The notes: a model not told the origin generated them from the sequence alone. 64,000 nucleotides of DNA from Zantedeschia hybrid cultivar (GCA_030544215.1 JARZZO010000002.1:25481395-25545394); one strand, 5' to 3'. Positions 37,501 to 48,665 are shown, numbered from the stretch's first letter. Numbers and translations are program-made.

Positions 37501-39083
37501 ACGAAGCCCTCATCTCCGGCCTCCGGGCCGCGAAGAAGCTCGGCGCCCGGAACCTGAAAGCCTTCAGCGATTCCCAGTTGATCGCCGGCCACATCTCCGG
37601 GGAGTATGAGGCTCGGGACGCAGTGATGGCGTCTTATCTTCAGGTAACTCGCAAGATCCTCGCTCAATTCGATTCTTGTGAAATCGTGAGGATCCCGAGA
37701 GCCGAGAATACCCGGGCCGATGCCCTTTCCTGGCTGGCGTCAACCCAAGACGGGGGCGGAGGCCGAATGATCCTCGTCGAGGAGCTCGCCGAACCCAGCC
37801 TTGGCGAAACCGTAGCCATGCAAGTTGCTGAAGCCGAGGCCGAGACGTGGATCACCCCCCTCGTCGCTTTCCTTCTCCAAGGAGAAGTCCCGCCAGACCC
37901 GAAGGAGGCGAAGCGCATTCGGCAGCGCTCATCCCACTTTCTCCTTTTGGACGGGGTGTTGTACAAGAAATCCTTCGGCCGACCACTGCTACGGTGCCTC
38001 GGCCCGGCTGAAGCCGACTATGTCGTAAGAGAGGTCCATGAAGGGGTTTGCGGGGCGCATGCGGGAGGAAGAGCCCTGGCTCATAAGCTCCTGAGGCAAG
38101 GCTACTGGTGGCCAACACTCCGAGAGGACGCTCTCGCCCTCGTACGGCGCTGCGACCAGTGCCAGAGGTACAATTCCCTCATTCATCAGGCAGCTACCCT
38201 TCTGACCCCCTTATCTGATCCATGGCCTTTCGCCCAATGGGGGATCGACCTCCTGGGACCTTTTCCCGTCGCCACCGGCCAAAGAAAATTCCTCATCGTG
38301 GCGGTCGATTACTTCACCAAATGGGTCGAAGCCGAACCCCTCGCATCAATAACCGACAGCAATGCTTGGAACTTCGTGTGGAAGTCCATCATCTGCCGGT
38401 TCGGCGCCCCTCGGGCCATCATCTCCGACAATGGAAAGCAGTTCGATAGCCGGCGGTTCGGTGACAACTGCGCCAGCTTCGGCATACTCCACAAATTCAC
38501 TTCGGTAGCGCATCCTCAAGCGAACGGCCAAGCCGAAGTCACTAACCGAAGCCTCCTGTAGGGGTTGAAAACCCGCCTCGGCGAAGCTAAGGGCCGATGG
38601 GTGGAAGAGCTGCCGAGTGTCCTGTGGGCCTATCGGACGACAAGCCGAACCCCCACCGGCGAAACTCCCTTCCGCATGGCTTATGGGATAGAGGCCGTTA
38701 TTCCAGTAGAAATCGGCCTCCCTTCTCCCAGGGTCGTTGCTTACAGTCCGGAAGTCAACGAAGAAGGCTTGAAAGACCACTTGGACCTCATTGAAGAGGT
38801 CCGAGATAAAGCTCGCATCCGCCTGGCGGCTTATCAACTGCGCATGGCCAAGTACCACAACACTCGAGTGAAGCCCCGGAGCTTCGAAGTGGGGAGCCTC
38901 GTGTTGAGGAATGCTCATGCTTCCAAGCCGGCCGAAGCCTCAGGAAAGCTTGCCCCCAACTGGGAGGGGCCCTACCGGATCAGGGAGGTAATCAGACGAG
39001 GAGCTTACCGGTTGGAAACCCTTTCGGGCCAACCCCTTCCTCGCACATGGAATGTAGAGCTCCTTCGGCGTTATTATATGTAA
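34551..39083 (+). pseudogene. pol: gag end and pol polyprotein, broken
   Basis: Domains in order: a CCHC-like knuckle (CEYHREIGHTTDEC, about 34,961); an aspartic protease with a VDNGSAPNILF active-site block (about 35,408); reverse transcriptase with FLDAYSGYHQI and the YIDD catalytic motif (36,498-36,509); the element's own RNase H (36,850-37,250); and an archaeal-type RNase H (37,360-37,740) that keeps all four acidic residues in FVDGSA, AEYEAL, SDSQL and RADAL. The integrase follows, with an HHCC zinc finger (38,035-38,170) and a DDE core (WGIDLLG, ISDNGKQF, ANGQAEV). The frame breaks at about 36,831 just after reverse transcriptase, returns near 37,250, and meets an in-frame TAG at 38,559-38,561 inside integrase. 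No chromodomain follows. The polyprotein cannot be made whole from this copy. Confidence 0.9.
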
Positions 39084-39114
39084 GTCACCTCTCCCCAGGC
39101 TTTCAGCCGGAGGC

Positions 39115-39123
39115 TATAAATAG
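39115..39123 (+). promoter_or_regulatory. TATA-like box after pol
   Basis: TATAAATAG lies 32 bases after the pol stop codon and 29 bases before the tandem array begins. It matches the plant TATA consensus well. It may start plus-strand transcripts across the array, but nothing else in the sequence confirms it. Confidence 0.35.
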
Positions 39124-39151
39124 AGAACTCTTTTGTTCAGGAAAACTTGTT

Positions 39152-40343
39152 GTGGTTTTCTCTAAGTCCGTGTAAACCGTATCGGGAGTGGCTTCGGCCA
39201 TGCAAACCGTACCGGGAGCGGCATGGTTCTCTTAAAGACCGTAAGCCCTTCGATCCGACGAATGGCTTCGGCCATGTAATCCGGATCAGGACACGTTGTG
39301 GTTTTCTCTAAGTCCGTGTAAACCGTATCGGGAGTGGCTTCGGCCATGCAAACCGTACCGGGAGCGGCATGGTTCTCTTAAAGTCCGTAAGTCCTTCGAT
39401 CCGACGAATGGCTTCGGCCATGTAATCCGGATCAGGACACGGCGTGGTTTTCTCTAAGTCCGTGTAAACCGTATCGGGAGTGGCTTCGGCCATGCAAACC
39501 GTACCGGGAGCGGCATGGTTCTCTTAAAGTCCGTAAGTCCTTCGATCCGACGAATGGCTTCGGCCATGTAATCCGGATCAGGACACGGCGTGGTTTTTTC
39601 TAAGTCCGTGTAAACCGTATCGGGAGTGGCTTCGGCCATGCAAACCGTACCGGGAGCGGCATGGTTCTCTTAAAGTCCGTAAGTCCTTCGATCCGACGAA
39701 TGGCTTCGGCCATGTAATCCGGATCAGGACACGGCGTGGTTTTCTCTAAGTCCGTGTAAACCGTATCGGGAGTGGCTTCGGCCATGCAAACCGTATCGGG
39801 AGCGGCATGGTTCTCTTAAAGTCCGTAAGTCCTTCGATCCGACGAATGGCTTCGGCCATGTAATCCGGATCAGGACACGGCGTGGTTTTCTCTAAATCCG
39901 TGTAAACCGTATCGGGAGTGGCTTCGGCCATGCAAACCGTACCGGGAGCGGCATGGTTCTCTTAAAGACCGTAAGCCCTTCGATCCGACGAATGGCTTCG
40001 GCCATGTAATCCGGATCAGGACACGGCGTGGTTTTCTCTAAGTCCGTGTAAACCGTATCGGGAGTGGCTTCGGCCATGCAAACCGTACCGGGAGCGGCAT
40101 GGTTCTCTTAAAGACCGTAAGCCCTTCGATCCGACGAATGGCTTCGGCCATGTAATCCGGATCAGGACACGGCGTGGTTTTCTCTAAGTCCGTGTAAACC
40201 GTATCGGGAGTGGCTTCGGCCATGTAACCCGGATCAGGACACGGCACGGTTTTCTCTAAGTCAATAAGCCCTTCGGTCCGACGAATGGCTTCGGCCATGT
40301 AATCCGGATCGGGACGTGGCAGGTTATTTTCTAAGTCTGCGTG
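39152..40343. repeat. 146-bp tandem array inside the Tat element
   Basis: Seven full units of exactly 146 bp start at 39,152, 39,298, 39,444, 39,590, 39,736, 39,882 and 40,028. They are followed by an eighth, shortened unit and diverged pieces to about 40,343. Each unit contains 'tggcttcggccatg' twice and related 'gtaa-ccgtatcgggag' blocks, so the unit itself grew from shorter repeats. Copies differ at only a few positions. The repeated 61-residue minus-strand frames are by-products. Confidence 0.95.
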
Positions 40344-40643
40344 GGGCAAAGTGAGAGCGGCTTCGGCTACAGAAGCCGAATCTGAAAACAGCTCGATCCG
40401 CCGACGAGATACTATCCACGACCTATCCGAACCTACGTCAGGTCTCGGCTTCGCAGGCTATAGCGGAGGATGAAAGGATCTCAGATTTCGGAAAGACTAG
40501 GTCCACCCGTCATGCAAGAGACGATAAGGTAAAGCCAAAAAACGTTCCTTATATTCTTGAACAGAAGGAAGTACAAATTCGACCATATACCTGGCCGAAG
40601 GCTTACAAAAGCAAAAAGGCAAAAACCGAGGGGAACCCTCGTA

Positions 40644-43154
40644 TCAGTCCTCGACGGCCCTCTCCTCCTCCGCCTCGATGACATTTCGGCCAGGAGAGGG
40701 AGAGGGGGAATCAACTATCTGCACCGATTCAGGGTCAGCAGCCTCGGCGGGAACCTCCTCTGCGGGAGCTTCCTCTGCGGGAGCCTCCTCGGCGGTCTCG
40801 ACCTCGCCCTCAGCGTCTGGATGCAAGGCCCTCTCTGCCATGAGGTCCCCCCACCAGGATAGGAGCTCCCTGGCTTCCGCGCCCCTCGGCATAGCTTCCC
40901 CGGTTAGATCGACGTCCGGGCAGGCCCTCTGGGCGACAGCCAGTCCGAGGTCGAAGACCGAAGAAGACGCCGCCAGCTGGGCTCGGAGGATCTCTTGGGC
41001 GTGTTCACGCCCGGCTTTGAAATCGGCTATGGCCGATTCCGCCGCCTCCTCCAGTTCCCGCTTCAGGGCCGAGATCTCCTCGGCAAGGCGGCGCTTCTCC
41101 GAAGCCCACCGGGACTCCTTATCCTTTATCTGGGTCTTGAGCACCCGGTTCTCATCCTGAGCCGCAGCAAGCGCGCCCTCGGCTTTCTCTTTGGCCTCAG
41201 CAGCAGCGCGAGCTTCTGCTGCCCTCTCCTCTAGCTGCGCCCGCACCCGATCGCCCGCGGTAGTGAGCCTGTCAACCAAGGGCTCGATGCGGGGCGCCAC
41301 CGAGGTACCTTCACCGGAACCGGCCGGACCCACCTCGGCCTCCAGAAGTTTGAGGCGGAGCAGCTCCTGTTGATGCATCAGGACGCTGCCCGTCATCGCC
41401 GCCTGCGAGCCGAAGAGTGGACAAGGGTTAGAAAATCCGGAGCCAATGGAGGATAGGTTGAAAGGTTTTCGGACTTCTTACCTGAACCGACAACCGGGCG
41501 CTCATCGCCGCCAGGTCGGCAATCGAATACTCCCTCAGCTCTTCGAAAGCTGACGGGAGAGTGAAGCTGCTGAGCAGACGAAGGCACGTCTGCGGATCCT
41601 GCATGCTTTCATTCCTTTCGCCGGCCCCTGCCGGTACGGCAGAAGGAGAGTCGCCCCTTGGCACCTCGGGGGACGCCGGCCTTGCGGCCCTTCGGGTCCC
41701 GGTGCTCCTCCTAATCAACGGAGCCATCTCCACCTCTTCGGCCTCCTCTTCCCGGGGGCGCTTCGACGCTCGGCCGCCCCTTCGAGCGGCGAATTTCGTC
41801 TTCTGCTCCCTCTCGAGAGCAGCGGCGGCAGCGCGACCCTCGGCGGAGGCCGCAGTCCTTAAGACCCCGCCTCGGGTCCTCGGAGCCCCGGAGCCTCGGC
41901 CGGACCTGCCTGCTGCTTGCGGGACCGGCGCCCGGCCTGGACCACGTTGGTCAGCTATCAGGTCGAGGAGGTCATCAAGACCGGCCATCGCTGCAAACAA
42001 AAGCGGCGCGTTAATAACGAGACAGTGGTCAAATACTAATGCAAAGCCGACTTACCCTCGGCCGAAACTTCATCAGCCTCGTTAGCCGGAGGAGCTTCGG
42101 CCGGAGGAGCGGCAGTTCTTCCCCCGCGGCCCCGCGGAGTCTCCCCAGGAGGAAGGTAAGGGAAGGCCCGCTCCGGATCAAACTTAGGGTCCGGCCAAAC
42201 CCCGGCATTTATCAGCCGCTCCGCGTCGGTAAGAAGCCCCGAGACGTCGTATGGAGCCTTGACCTGGACGTGGCCCACGATGGTGCTCTGAACTGGGGTC
42301 AGGGTAGGAGGGCCCGAGAGGCCTGCAGCCAGCGGTGCCCATTCGGTGGGAAAGGGCCACACGCCCTTCTCGTTCTCCGGCACAGAGACGAAGATGAACT
42401 TCCTCTTCCAGCCGTGGATAGACGAGGGCTTCCCGGAGAAGATGCTTCGGCCAACCCGAGGGACGAAGTAGTACCACTCGGACTTCCCCTGCGTTTGGAT
42501 TTTGAAGAGGTAGTGGAAGACATTGATGGAGGGGCGAATTTTTATATGGGCAAAGACGCTCAAAAATCCGTACACAGTACGCCAAGAGTTGGGGAAGAGC
42601 TGAGACGGGGCCAGCCCGTAGAAGCTAAGGAGATTAATGACGAAGGTGGGGAGAGGGAGACGGAAGCCCGCCTCGAAGCTATCAACGTAGATGGAGAAGG
42701 AGTCCGGGCGAGTAGTATTCGCCCTGGTGACAGAATCGGGCCGATGGGGTGTCGTCCAAGAAGGGAGCTGGAAGTAAGAAACCAGGTTCCTCACCTCTAC
42801 GTCCGAGAGGGCGCATGATGCTCCCGAAACAGTGTCCGGGGGACGGCGCCCCGAGGTGGAAGCCTGGCCTGGGTCCCGGACTTCCTGGGTAGCCTCGGCT
42901 TCGGGAGCCTCAGCACCAGAAGCTTCGGCCTCAGAAGCCTCGGCAGCCGAAGCCTCGGTCCCAGAAGTCTCGACCTCGGAGCCCTCCGCTCTAGAGGTCT
43001 CGGACCCCTCGGTCCCAGAGTTCTCAGACTCCCCAGACATTCCGGAAGCAAGGGATCCCGAGGCAAGAGGATCTGACAAGGAAAACTTAGGAGAATGGGG
43101 GGGAGTGTACTCCTCGTCCGAAGGAGTAATCTCACTGGAAGAGCTCCGGACCAT
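40644..43154 (-). CDS. Antisense spliced gene of the Tat element (Transposase_28-like)
   Basis: Three minus-strand exons fit in frame: 43154-42056, 41990-41482 and 41402-40644. They total 2,367 nt and 788 residues. The introns are 65 and 79 bp, with GTAAGT...TTTGCAG and GTAAGA...CTCGCAG ends. Residues about 44-90 are an acidic Glu/Ala/Ser repeat. Residues about 120-265 match the plant domain called putative gypsy-type transposon (Transposase_28), with VRNLVSYFQLPSW, LPTFVINLLSFYGLAPSQL and SEWYYFVPR. Exon 3 encodes a long charged coiled coil (about residues 585-680) and an acidic Ala/Glu/Pro tail. The start at 43,154 is preferred because an upstream ATG at 43,472 lies before the minus-strand TATA box. 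Extra antisense ORFs between pol and the 3' LTR are known in Tat elements; their function is unknown. No stop interrupts this copy, although gag-pol is broken. Confidence 0.8.
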
Positions 43155-43419
43155 AAGGTCGCGAAGGGGAAAAAGGAGGTCAAAGCTTACTCGCGGAGAG
43201 GGGGAGGAAGTCTCTCTTGAGCCAAATGCAACCTCAAGCCTCCAAGCTCCACCGGCGATGCACTCTGAGGGACGAAGAACCTCCCACAGCAGCCGACGAG
43301 CTCGGACGAAGCCCTCAGGAAGCTGGCCTCTCGCTGGAGAAGGAGGAAGAACTCGGATGGTTGCAAGGGAAACGCAAGCGCAGCAGCAAGAAGAAGAACA
43401 GTGCCCTGCGGAGGGCTTG

Positions 43420-43427
43420 TATTTATA
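43420..43427 (-). promoter_or_regulatory. TATA box of the antisense gene
   Basis: On the minus strand this reads TATAAATA, about 265 bases upstream of the antisense ATG. A start about 30 bases downstream would leave a leader of roughly 235 nt. This suggests the antisense gene has its own promoter and is not read from the LTR. Confidence 0.6.
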
Positions 43428-44019
43428 AGCCCGTTCGAAACGCCTCCCGCCGAAGCCAGCGGCCGAGATCATCCCGCTCGTCCCCTCGTTCCTCCCGGAT
43501 GCCCGCCACGTGCACCGTCCTTCGGCAATGATGACGGGCCGGCTCCGGGACTTGAAGCAGAGCGATCAACGGCCGAGAGCGTTCCGACCCTTCGGCTGAT
43601 CGCACGGATGTTTGCCACGTGTCCCGATCCGCGTGGGACGAAGGGAACGGCGGCGATCCGAGTGGGGCCTCGGGCAGAGAGCCGAGACGATCCGCGACCA
43701 GCGGGCGGTCAGGATCCGTTTGTGTTTTTGACAGAGCGGCTGGATGCGCGACGCGTATCCCGTGCTTCCTCGCGAGGCGACGCGCCATCCCGTCCATTTA
43801 ATGAAGCCTGACACGAGTCAGATGGCGCAGCCCTTCGGCTTCTGGGCTCTGAGCCTTCGTCGCCACTCCGAGCAAAGACGGAGCAACCGCGTAGCCCTCG
43901 GCCGACCGAGGGCATCTCCTTCCCAGCGACGAGAAAGAGAAACGGACCTTCGGGTAAAGCGTCTGTCACAAAAATTCTTCTGACAAGCTTCGGACTTTTT
44001 ACTCTCGCCATCTCAGAAC

Positions 44020-44046
44020 TGAGGAAGACAAGAGTGGGGGTCTATG
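44020..44046 (+). other. Polypurine tract region
   Basis: A purine-rich stretch, 'gaggaagacaagagtggggg', ends six bases before the 3' LTR. This is the usual site for plus-strand priming. Confidence 0.7.
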
Positions 44047-45183
44047 TGATGAGGCAGAATCCGATTCGGCCCATCGAAGCAGGCCCAAACCCCATTCGGC
44101 CCAGCAGCAGCACTATCAGGCCCTCCGGCGGCCTTCGGCCCATCAGCGGCCCAGCAGCCTTCGGCCCATAAGCGGCACCGTCGCTCCCGGCCCAACAGGC
44201 TTCAGCCCGTCAGCGGCCCACCAGCCTACGGCCCGGGAGCAGCGCGGCAGCCCAGGGCCCAACAGGCCTTCGGCCCGTCAGCGGCCCAACCCCCTTCGGC
44301 CCGGTAGCCGATTCCGGCCCACTCCGGTGGCGGATCGGGCGCTATGGCGGTTTATCAGTAAACCTACAATTAGTCCTATATCGGCTGCCACCGTTAACCA
44401 TCCGCTATCCTCTGCTATAAATATCCCGCTGTTTGTGGCCAAGTGGGTGGTGGGAGAAACGGATGCCTCTACAAGCTTCCGAAACCCCTTAAAGGACTTC
44501 TGTCTGAATAGCATTATAGCTACTCTTCCTTGCTTTCTGAATCGAATCTTCTTCAGGAGCTAACTTGACCGTCGGAGGGGGTTCCCCAGGGCTGACGCCC
44601 GGGACTCCTGCTGACTGGTTCTTCTTCTTCTATCCTTCTGCAGGGGATCGGTTCGAATCGTCGCCGACCTCCCCGAGTCGGTTTCGGCCGCCGACCTCGG
44701 ATTCCCCTCCTTGGTCTCGACGCCGAACGCCGGCTGCCCCAAGCCAGGAGACTCGGTCTCGCGCTGAAGGAGCCTTCGGGCTCGCTGTCCGAGGGCAAGC
44801 CCGCCGGCTACCCCACACCAGGAGGCTCGGCCTCGCGCTGAAGGTGCCTTCGGGTTCCCTGGTCGGAGAGCGAGCCGTCCCCCCGTCCGATCTCGGACTT
44901 TCCGGCTTCTGCTCCGACGCTCGCCGACCGCTCGGCCGAGAGAAGCTCCTGCTCGCGCCGCGCCTCCGTCCGCCGAAGGAGCAGCGGCTCACTATCCAAG
45001 AGCGGCTCCGGCGGCAGATCGCGCCCCCCGCGGGCGGATCCGGTTCATCCCGAGAAGCCCCGTCTTCGCCTCATTGCGGATCCCCGTCGGGTCCCCTTCC
45101 GTCGTTCGGTCCGGACCGGCTCCGGATCCTCTTTTCCGGATTCTGTCCGCGGGATCCGGTCGTGATAGATCCAGTCTACATCA
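44047..45183 (+). repeat. 3' LTR (1,137 bp)
   Basis: Same length and ends as the 5' LTR. By eye the two copies differ at about 12 positions, mostly transitions, for example near 44,242, 44,646 and 45,110. The TATA box is at 44,416-44,423. Confidence 0.95.
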
Positions 45184-45188
45184 CATAG
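45184..45188. repeat. Target site duplication, right copy (CATAG)
   Basis: Matches 32,407-32,411 exactly. Confidence 0.9.
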
Positions 45189-45983
45189 GTATTACTCATG
45201 AGTTTTGTTGAACATTATATAGTGTATAAAACCTCCAAAGCAATGCAGGAACGAGTTTTTTTATTTACATTTAATAACTCTTTTATTTAAACTAGCAAAA
45301 ATGCACGTACAATTGCACGCCTAGAGAAACAATAAATTTTGAAAGTGTGTATTGACTATTAAGATTTTGGAGAAAATTAATTGATAACTGATATTTATGA
45401 AAGTACCTATATAACAATTTTCATTTCTAATGAATTTAAATTTAAATTCAAAATATTTCATATTAATTTGTAATGTGCTATTAATTAAACAGGCCTATGT
45501 TGCTTTGGGGAAGGAAAAGAGACATGAGAGCGAGGGTGGGGGGTGTTAACATTAAAGGTTTTCTTGGGAGGTGGGTGCCACACTACGCTCATTTTCCTTC
45601 TCAAGAATTGGTATAATAATACATTTCTTTGACACCAAATTTGACACCAAACATAAGAGGATAATAAGGATACTAAATTTTAAAATTTAAATGGCTTACT
45701 TATCACAGCAGCGGGAGGGCATTTTTGTCTTCTCATGACTTGTGTTTAATTTAGTGTCAAGCAAGAATATGATTATACTATTTTCCTTCTCCTTATTCTT
45801 CTTGTTATTGCAAGAACAATACCTATTGCATATTGATGCTAGCAACTAAACATTCCTTACATTACTTCGGAGAAGGAAGAAGGACCTAGAGAGAAAGAGT
45901 TGCACATTAAAAGGTTTTTTTCTTGGGAAAGGCTGATTTATGTTCTTGAGAAGATAACAGATGATTTCCTCATTAAAATTATG
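45189..45983. other. AT-rich intergenic DNA, no gene seen
   Basis: Only short, unrecognised frames are present. Confidence 0.5.
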
Positions 45984-46354
45984 AGTAATACTTGCTGCAC
46001 CGCATGTGGTGTCGCAAGTGTGTAGTCTAATTTTTTTAATTTTTATTTTTTTTTGAATTTTTGTAAAGTTGGGTCTATTATGTTCGATATGTTTATACAA
46101 TCAAATTTCTGATCAGACGACCCAAAAAGTCAAAAAATGAAAAAATGAGCCCCAATGAATATTAAGAACCGTCCTTAATTGGCCGAGCCCAATAAAAGAG
46201 GTTCAGTTTTTTGTTTTAAGAGTTTTTTTGAGTTATCAAGCCGGAGATTGGATTATATAACATGTCAGTCATGATGGGCCCGACACTAAAAACGTTTCAA
46301 AAGAAACAAAAAAGATAATTGGACTGCATCTCATGCTGTGCAGCAATTATTACT
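45984..46354. mobile_element. Mutator-like MITE
   Basis: The left end AGTAATACTTGCTGCACCGC and the right end (opposite strand) AGTAATAATTGCTGCACAGC are inverted repeats of about 27 bp. The flanks 'taaaattat' and 'taaattata' are similar, which may be a worn 8-9-bp target duplication. The interior defines the dispersed repeat family also seen near 880-1,100, 4,430-4,640, 7,255-7,400 and 14,350-14,540. Confidence 0.6.
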
Positions 46355-47073
46355 TAAATTATAATTCAGTTGGACGTGTTTGACGGAAAATAAATTGTAA
46401 TGTTTGGTGGAGGGGGTTTGTCTGTGTAACTAACGGGGGTTACATCCATAAAAGGCGGGGGTGGCGCAGGTTAGATGGCGTTCAAGAAATATACGAATTA
46501 CAGACTTAGAGATAAATAGTAATTCAGAATAATTAATTAATTTGAATACTAATTAAACATAATTCAACCTAGAGATAAAAGTATATAATCTAATGATTGT
46601 CATTCTTGTAGACAGATGGAATATACTTAGGATAACCCATTATTTCAAAATTATATAATATAGATGAGAACATTTTTTGTTTGTATATATTCATCATCCT
46701 TCATTTGCACGTCCACTTTAAGTAGGAGCATAGGAGTAGATAAAAGAAAGAAGGGGTTTTTTGCTAATAGTCCTAAAGAATCTCGTATATGCAGAAAATC
46801 CCTACAATGTGTATATGTAAAAGTTCCCCTATATGATCATTCTATATATAAAGAATCCTTTATGATCAAACAAAAATCCTCTAGTAAAATATGTATATAG
46901 AATAGTTCTCTTATAGAATTATTGTATATGCAGAAAATCCCTATCGTCAAGACTATCCTCACTCAAGCATAAACTAGGAGTTATTTTAGAATAAAAAATT
47001 AAGAAATTGTCTGCACATATGTATAATACAAGGAGTTTTCTGCATATACGAGATTCCATAGTTTTTTTATAAG
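46355..47073. other. AT-rich intergenic DNA, no gene seen
   Basis: There are no recognisable genes. The motif 'tatatgcagaaaatccctac' and its variants recur near 46,786 and 46,926. Confidence 0.5.
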
Positions 47074-47182
47074 TTTTTTTTTTGAATGGGGAAAGGAGCT
47101 CCAGGCTCCATCGTTCATTGAAACTAGAAGCTCCAGTGGTTACAATAGCATGAACACAAGGTGGGGTTTCTCCCGGATTCCA

Positions 47183-47845
47183 TTAGGGATTGTGGCTACA
47201 AACTTTAGCAAATTTAGCAATCTCATGGGCTGCAGTGCTTGCCTCCTTGGGGATGAAGCCTACTGATATTCTTCTGGTGTGGTTTTGAAGGAGGTCCCTA
47301 CAGTTGTCTACTACATTCTTGATGAGCCATGGCAGCTTCAGGTCGAAGCCATTAAACAGTTGAACTATAACCATTGAGTCACTTTCTATCATAACTGAGT
47401 TCTGGAAGGAAGTTTCCAGCTTGATACCTACTTGCAATGCAAGTGTTTCTGTAACTAAAGGATTTGATGAAACTGTTCTGCTAGCATAGCTGGACATCAC
47501 AATGCCCCTGTGATCTCTGCATATCACACCAAATGCCCCACTATGGCTGTTGGTAGCTCCATCTACATTGATTTTGAGGTGTCCCTCCTGGGGTTTAAGC
47601 CACCTACCTCCTCTTGTCACCCTGTCTTGAGTTGGTTCTAGCTGTTGATGATTAGGACGTCTGCTGGTTATGAGCACTTTCCCTGCTCTTGTGATGGTTT
47701 CCTTAGGGTGTGGGAGTTGGTTTCTGAGAACTTTGTCACACTGAGCGCTCCAAATGCTCCATCGAATAGCCACCCCTCTGGGTGTTATCGGTAACCAATC
47801 CAAATCTCGATCTGCCTGTCCATATCTCCCCGTCTCTGATGCCAA
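47183..47845 (-). pseudogene. LINE ORF2 RNase H domain
   Basis: A 220-residue open stretch has the plant LINE RNase H (RVT_3) layout: INVDGATNSHSGAFGVICRD, TETLALQVGIKLETSF, IESDSMVIVQLFNGFD and TAAHEIAKFA near the end. It is the C-terminal part of a polyprotein and not a separate gene. RNase H of this type occurs in plant L1 elements and removes RNA from hybrids during reverse transcription. The MITE insertion upstream separates it from the rest of ORF2. Confidence 0.85.
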
Positions 47846-47899
47846 TCTTCCATTGATTCTATCTCTATATTCATGGAAGGTGCTATACCTGTCTGTCAG

Positions 47900-48260
47900 T
47901 AGAGATGTAAATTGATCGGACTGGGCTGGGTTACGTGATAATTTGGGTCTAATTCAAATGCAAAATAGTTCAACTCAAATTTAACCAAATTCAGCCCCAA
48001 TTCAATAGTGAGTGGGTTGGGTTGGGCTGCCCTATTTATAAATGATTTGTTAGAAGTGTTTTACCTTTTATACGAATTATTGTAAAAGTCAATAGATTAA
48101 ACTAGGCCAGCCTATTTTCAGCTCAACTTAGTCCAGGTTTAACTAATGTCAACTCAAATTTAATTCAACCCAATTTACATAATTTGGACAAACTCAATTT
48201 CCTTTAATATAGACTGAATTGGACTGGGCCACGGGCTGGCCCATCCGATTAACACCCTTA
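47900..48260. mobile_element. hAT-type MITE, copy 2, inside the LINE
   Basis: The ends TAGAGATGTAAATTGATCGG and (opposite strand) TAAGGGTGTTAATCGGATGG are imperfect inverted repeats. Its interior matches copy 1 at 31,715-32,123. The flanking 8-mers TCTGTCAG and CCTGCCAG agree at six positions. It landed in the LINE between the zf-RVT and RNase H regions. Confidence 0.6.
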
Positions 48261-48269
48261 CCTGCCAGT

Positions 48270-48665
48270 AACTAGGTGGCCCGGGCATTAGTTGCAATGC
48301 ATAAAAAGATGCTCTATGGTTTCTGCTTTCTCTTCACAAATTGGGCATAGAAGGTCAACCCCTTTGTTGAATCTGGCTCTGATGGCGTTAAGTGGGATTG
48401 CATTGGCGAACACTCGCCAGTCGCCACATAAAGTGGGTGAGCTTGGGGGGTAAGTATCAGTTTAGTTTTTTTTATCCCACACTAACTTCCAGATGGGATT
48501 CGGTGTTGAGCTAGTTGGTAGTGTCTCCTCCATAGCCAGGAGCTTGTACGCAGACTTGGCACAAAATTCCCCATCTCTTGTCAATTTCCAGACCATCTCA
48601 TCTCTACTCTGACTGGTATTCAACCGAAGTGGAATTGCCAGGATTCCATTGTTGGTATCTTCAGC
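48270..48665 (-). pseudogene. LINE ORF2 zf-RVT region
   Basis: Minus-strand pieces read ILAIPLRLNTSQSRDEMVWK, then FCAKSAYKL, then NAIPLNAIRARFNKGVDLLC and CPICEEKAETIEHLFMHCN. This is the zinc-binding domain that follows reverse transcriptase in plant L1 elements, with its CxxC...H...C residues kept. Frame breaks occur near 48,440-48,470. Confidence 0.8.

Larger units (their letters stand above)
32412..45183 (+). mobile_element. Complete Tat-type Ty3/gypsy LTR retrotransposon
   Basis: Two LTRs of equal length (1,137 bp), TG...CA ends and a CATAG target duplication (32,407-32,411 and 45,184-45,188) define this 12,772-bp element. In order it has the 5' LTR, primer site, gag, protease, reverse transcriptase, RNase H, a second (archaeal-type) RNase H, integrase, a 146-bp tandem array, an antisense spliced gene, a polypurine tract and the 3' LTR. 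Two RNase H domains, no chromodomain and an antisense ORF before the 3' LTR are known marks of the plant Tat clade. I count about 12 differences between the LTRs (about 1%), which suggests insertion well under a million years ago at grass-like rates. The coding frame is nevertheless broken in four places, so this copy should depend on others to move. Confidence 0.95.

Noticed and set aside
39152..40343. A CRISPR-like array
   Set aside because: The whole unit is repeated without unique spacers, and the host is a plant.
39162..40349. Seven similar 61- to 103-residue minus-strand frames
   Set aside because: They recur every 146 bp with the tandem unit. The unit is not a multiple of three, so no continuous repeat protein is encoded.
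43155..43472. An upstream ATG at 43,472 as the antisense gene start
   Set aside because: It would lie before the minus-strand TATA box at 43,420-43,427, and the added 106 residues show no conserved feature.
42039..43531. Plus-strand frames of up to 259 residues opposite the antisense gene
   Set aside because: The minus strand has the recognisable domain, in-frame introns and a TATA box; the plus-strand frames are shadows.
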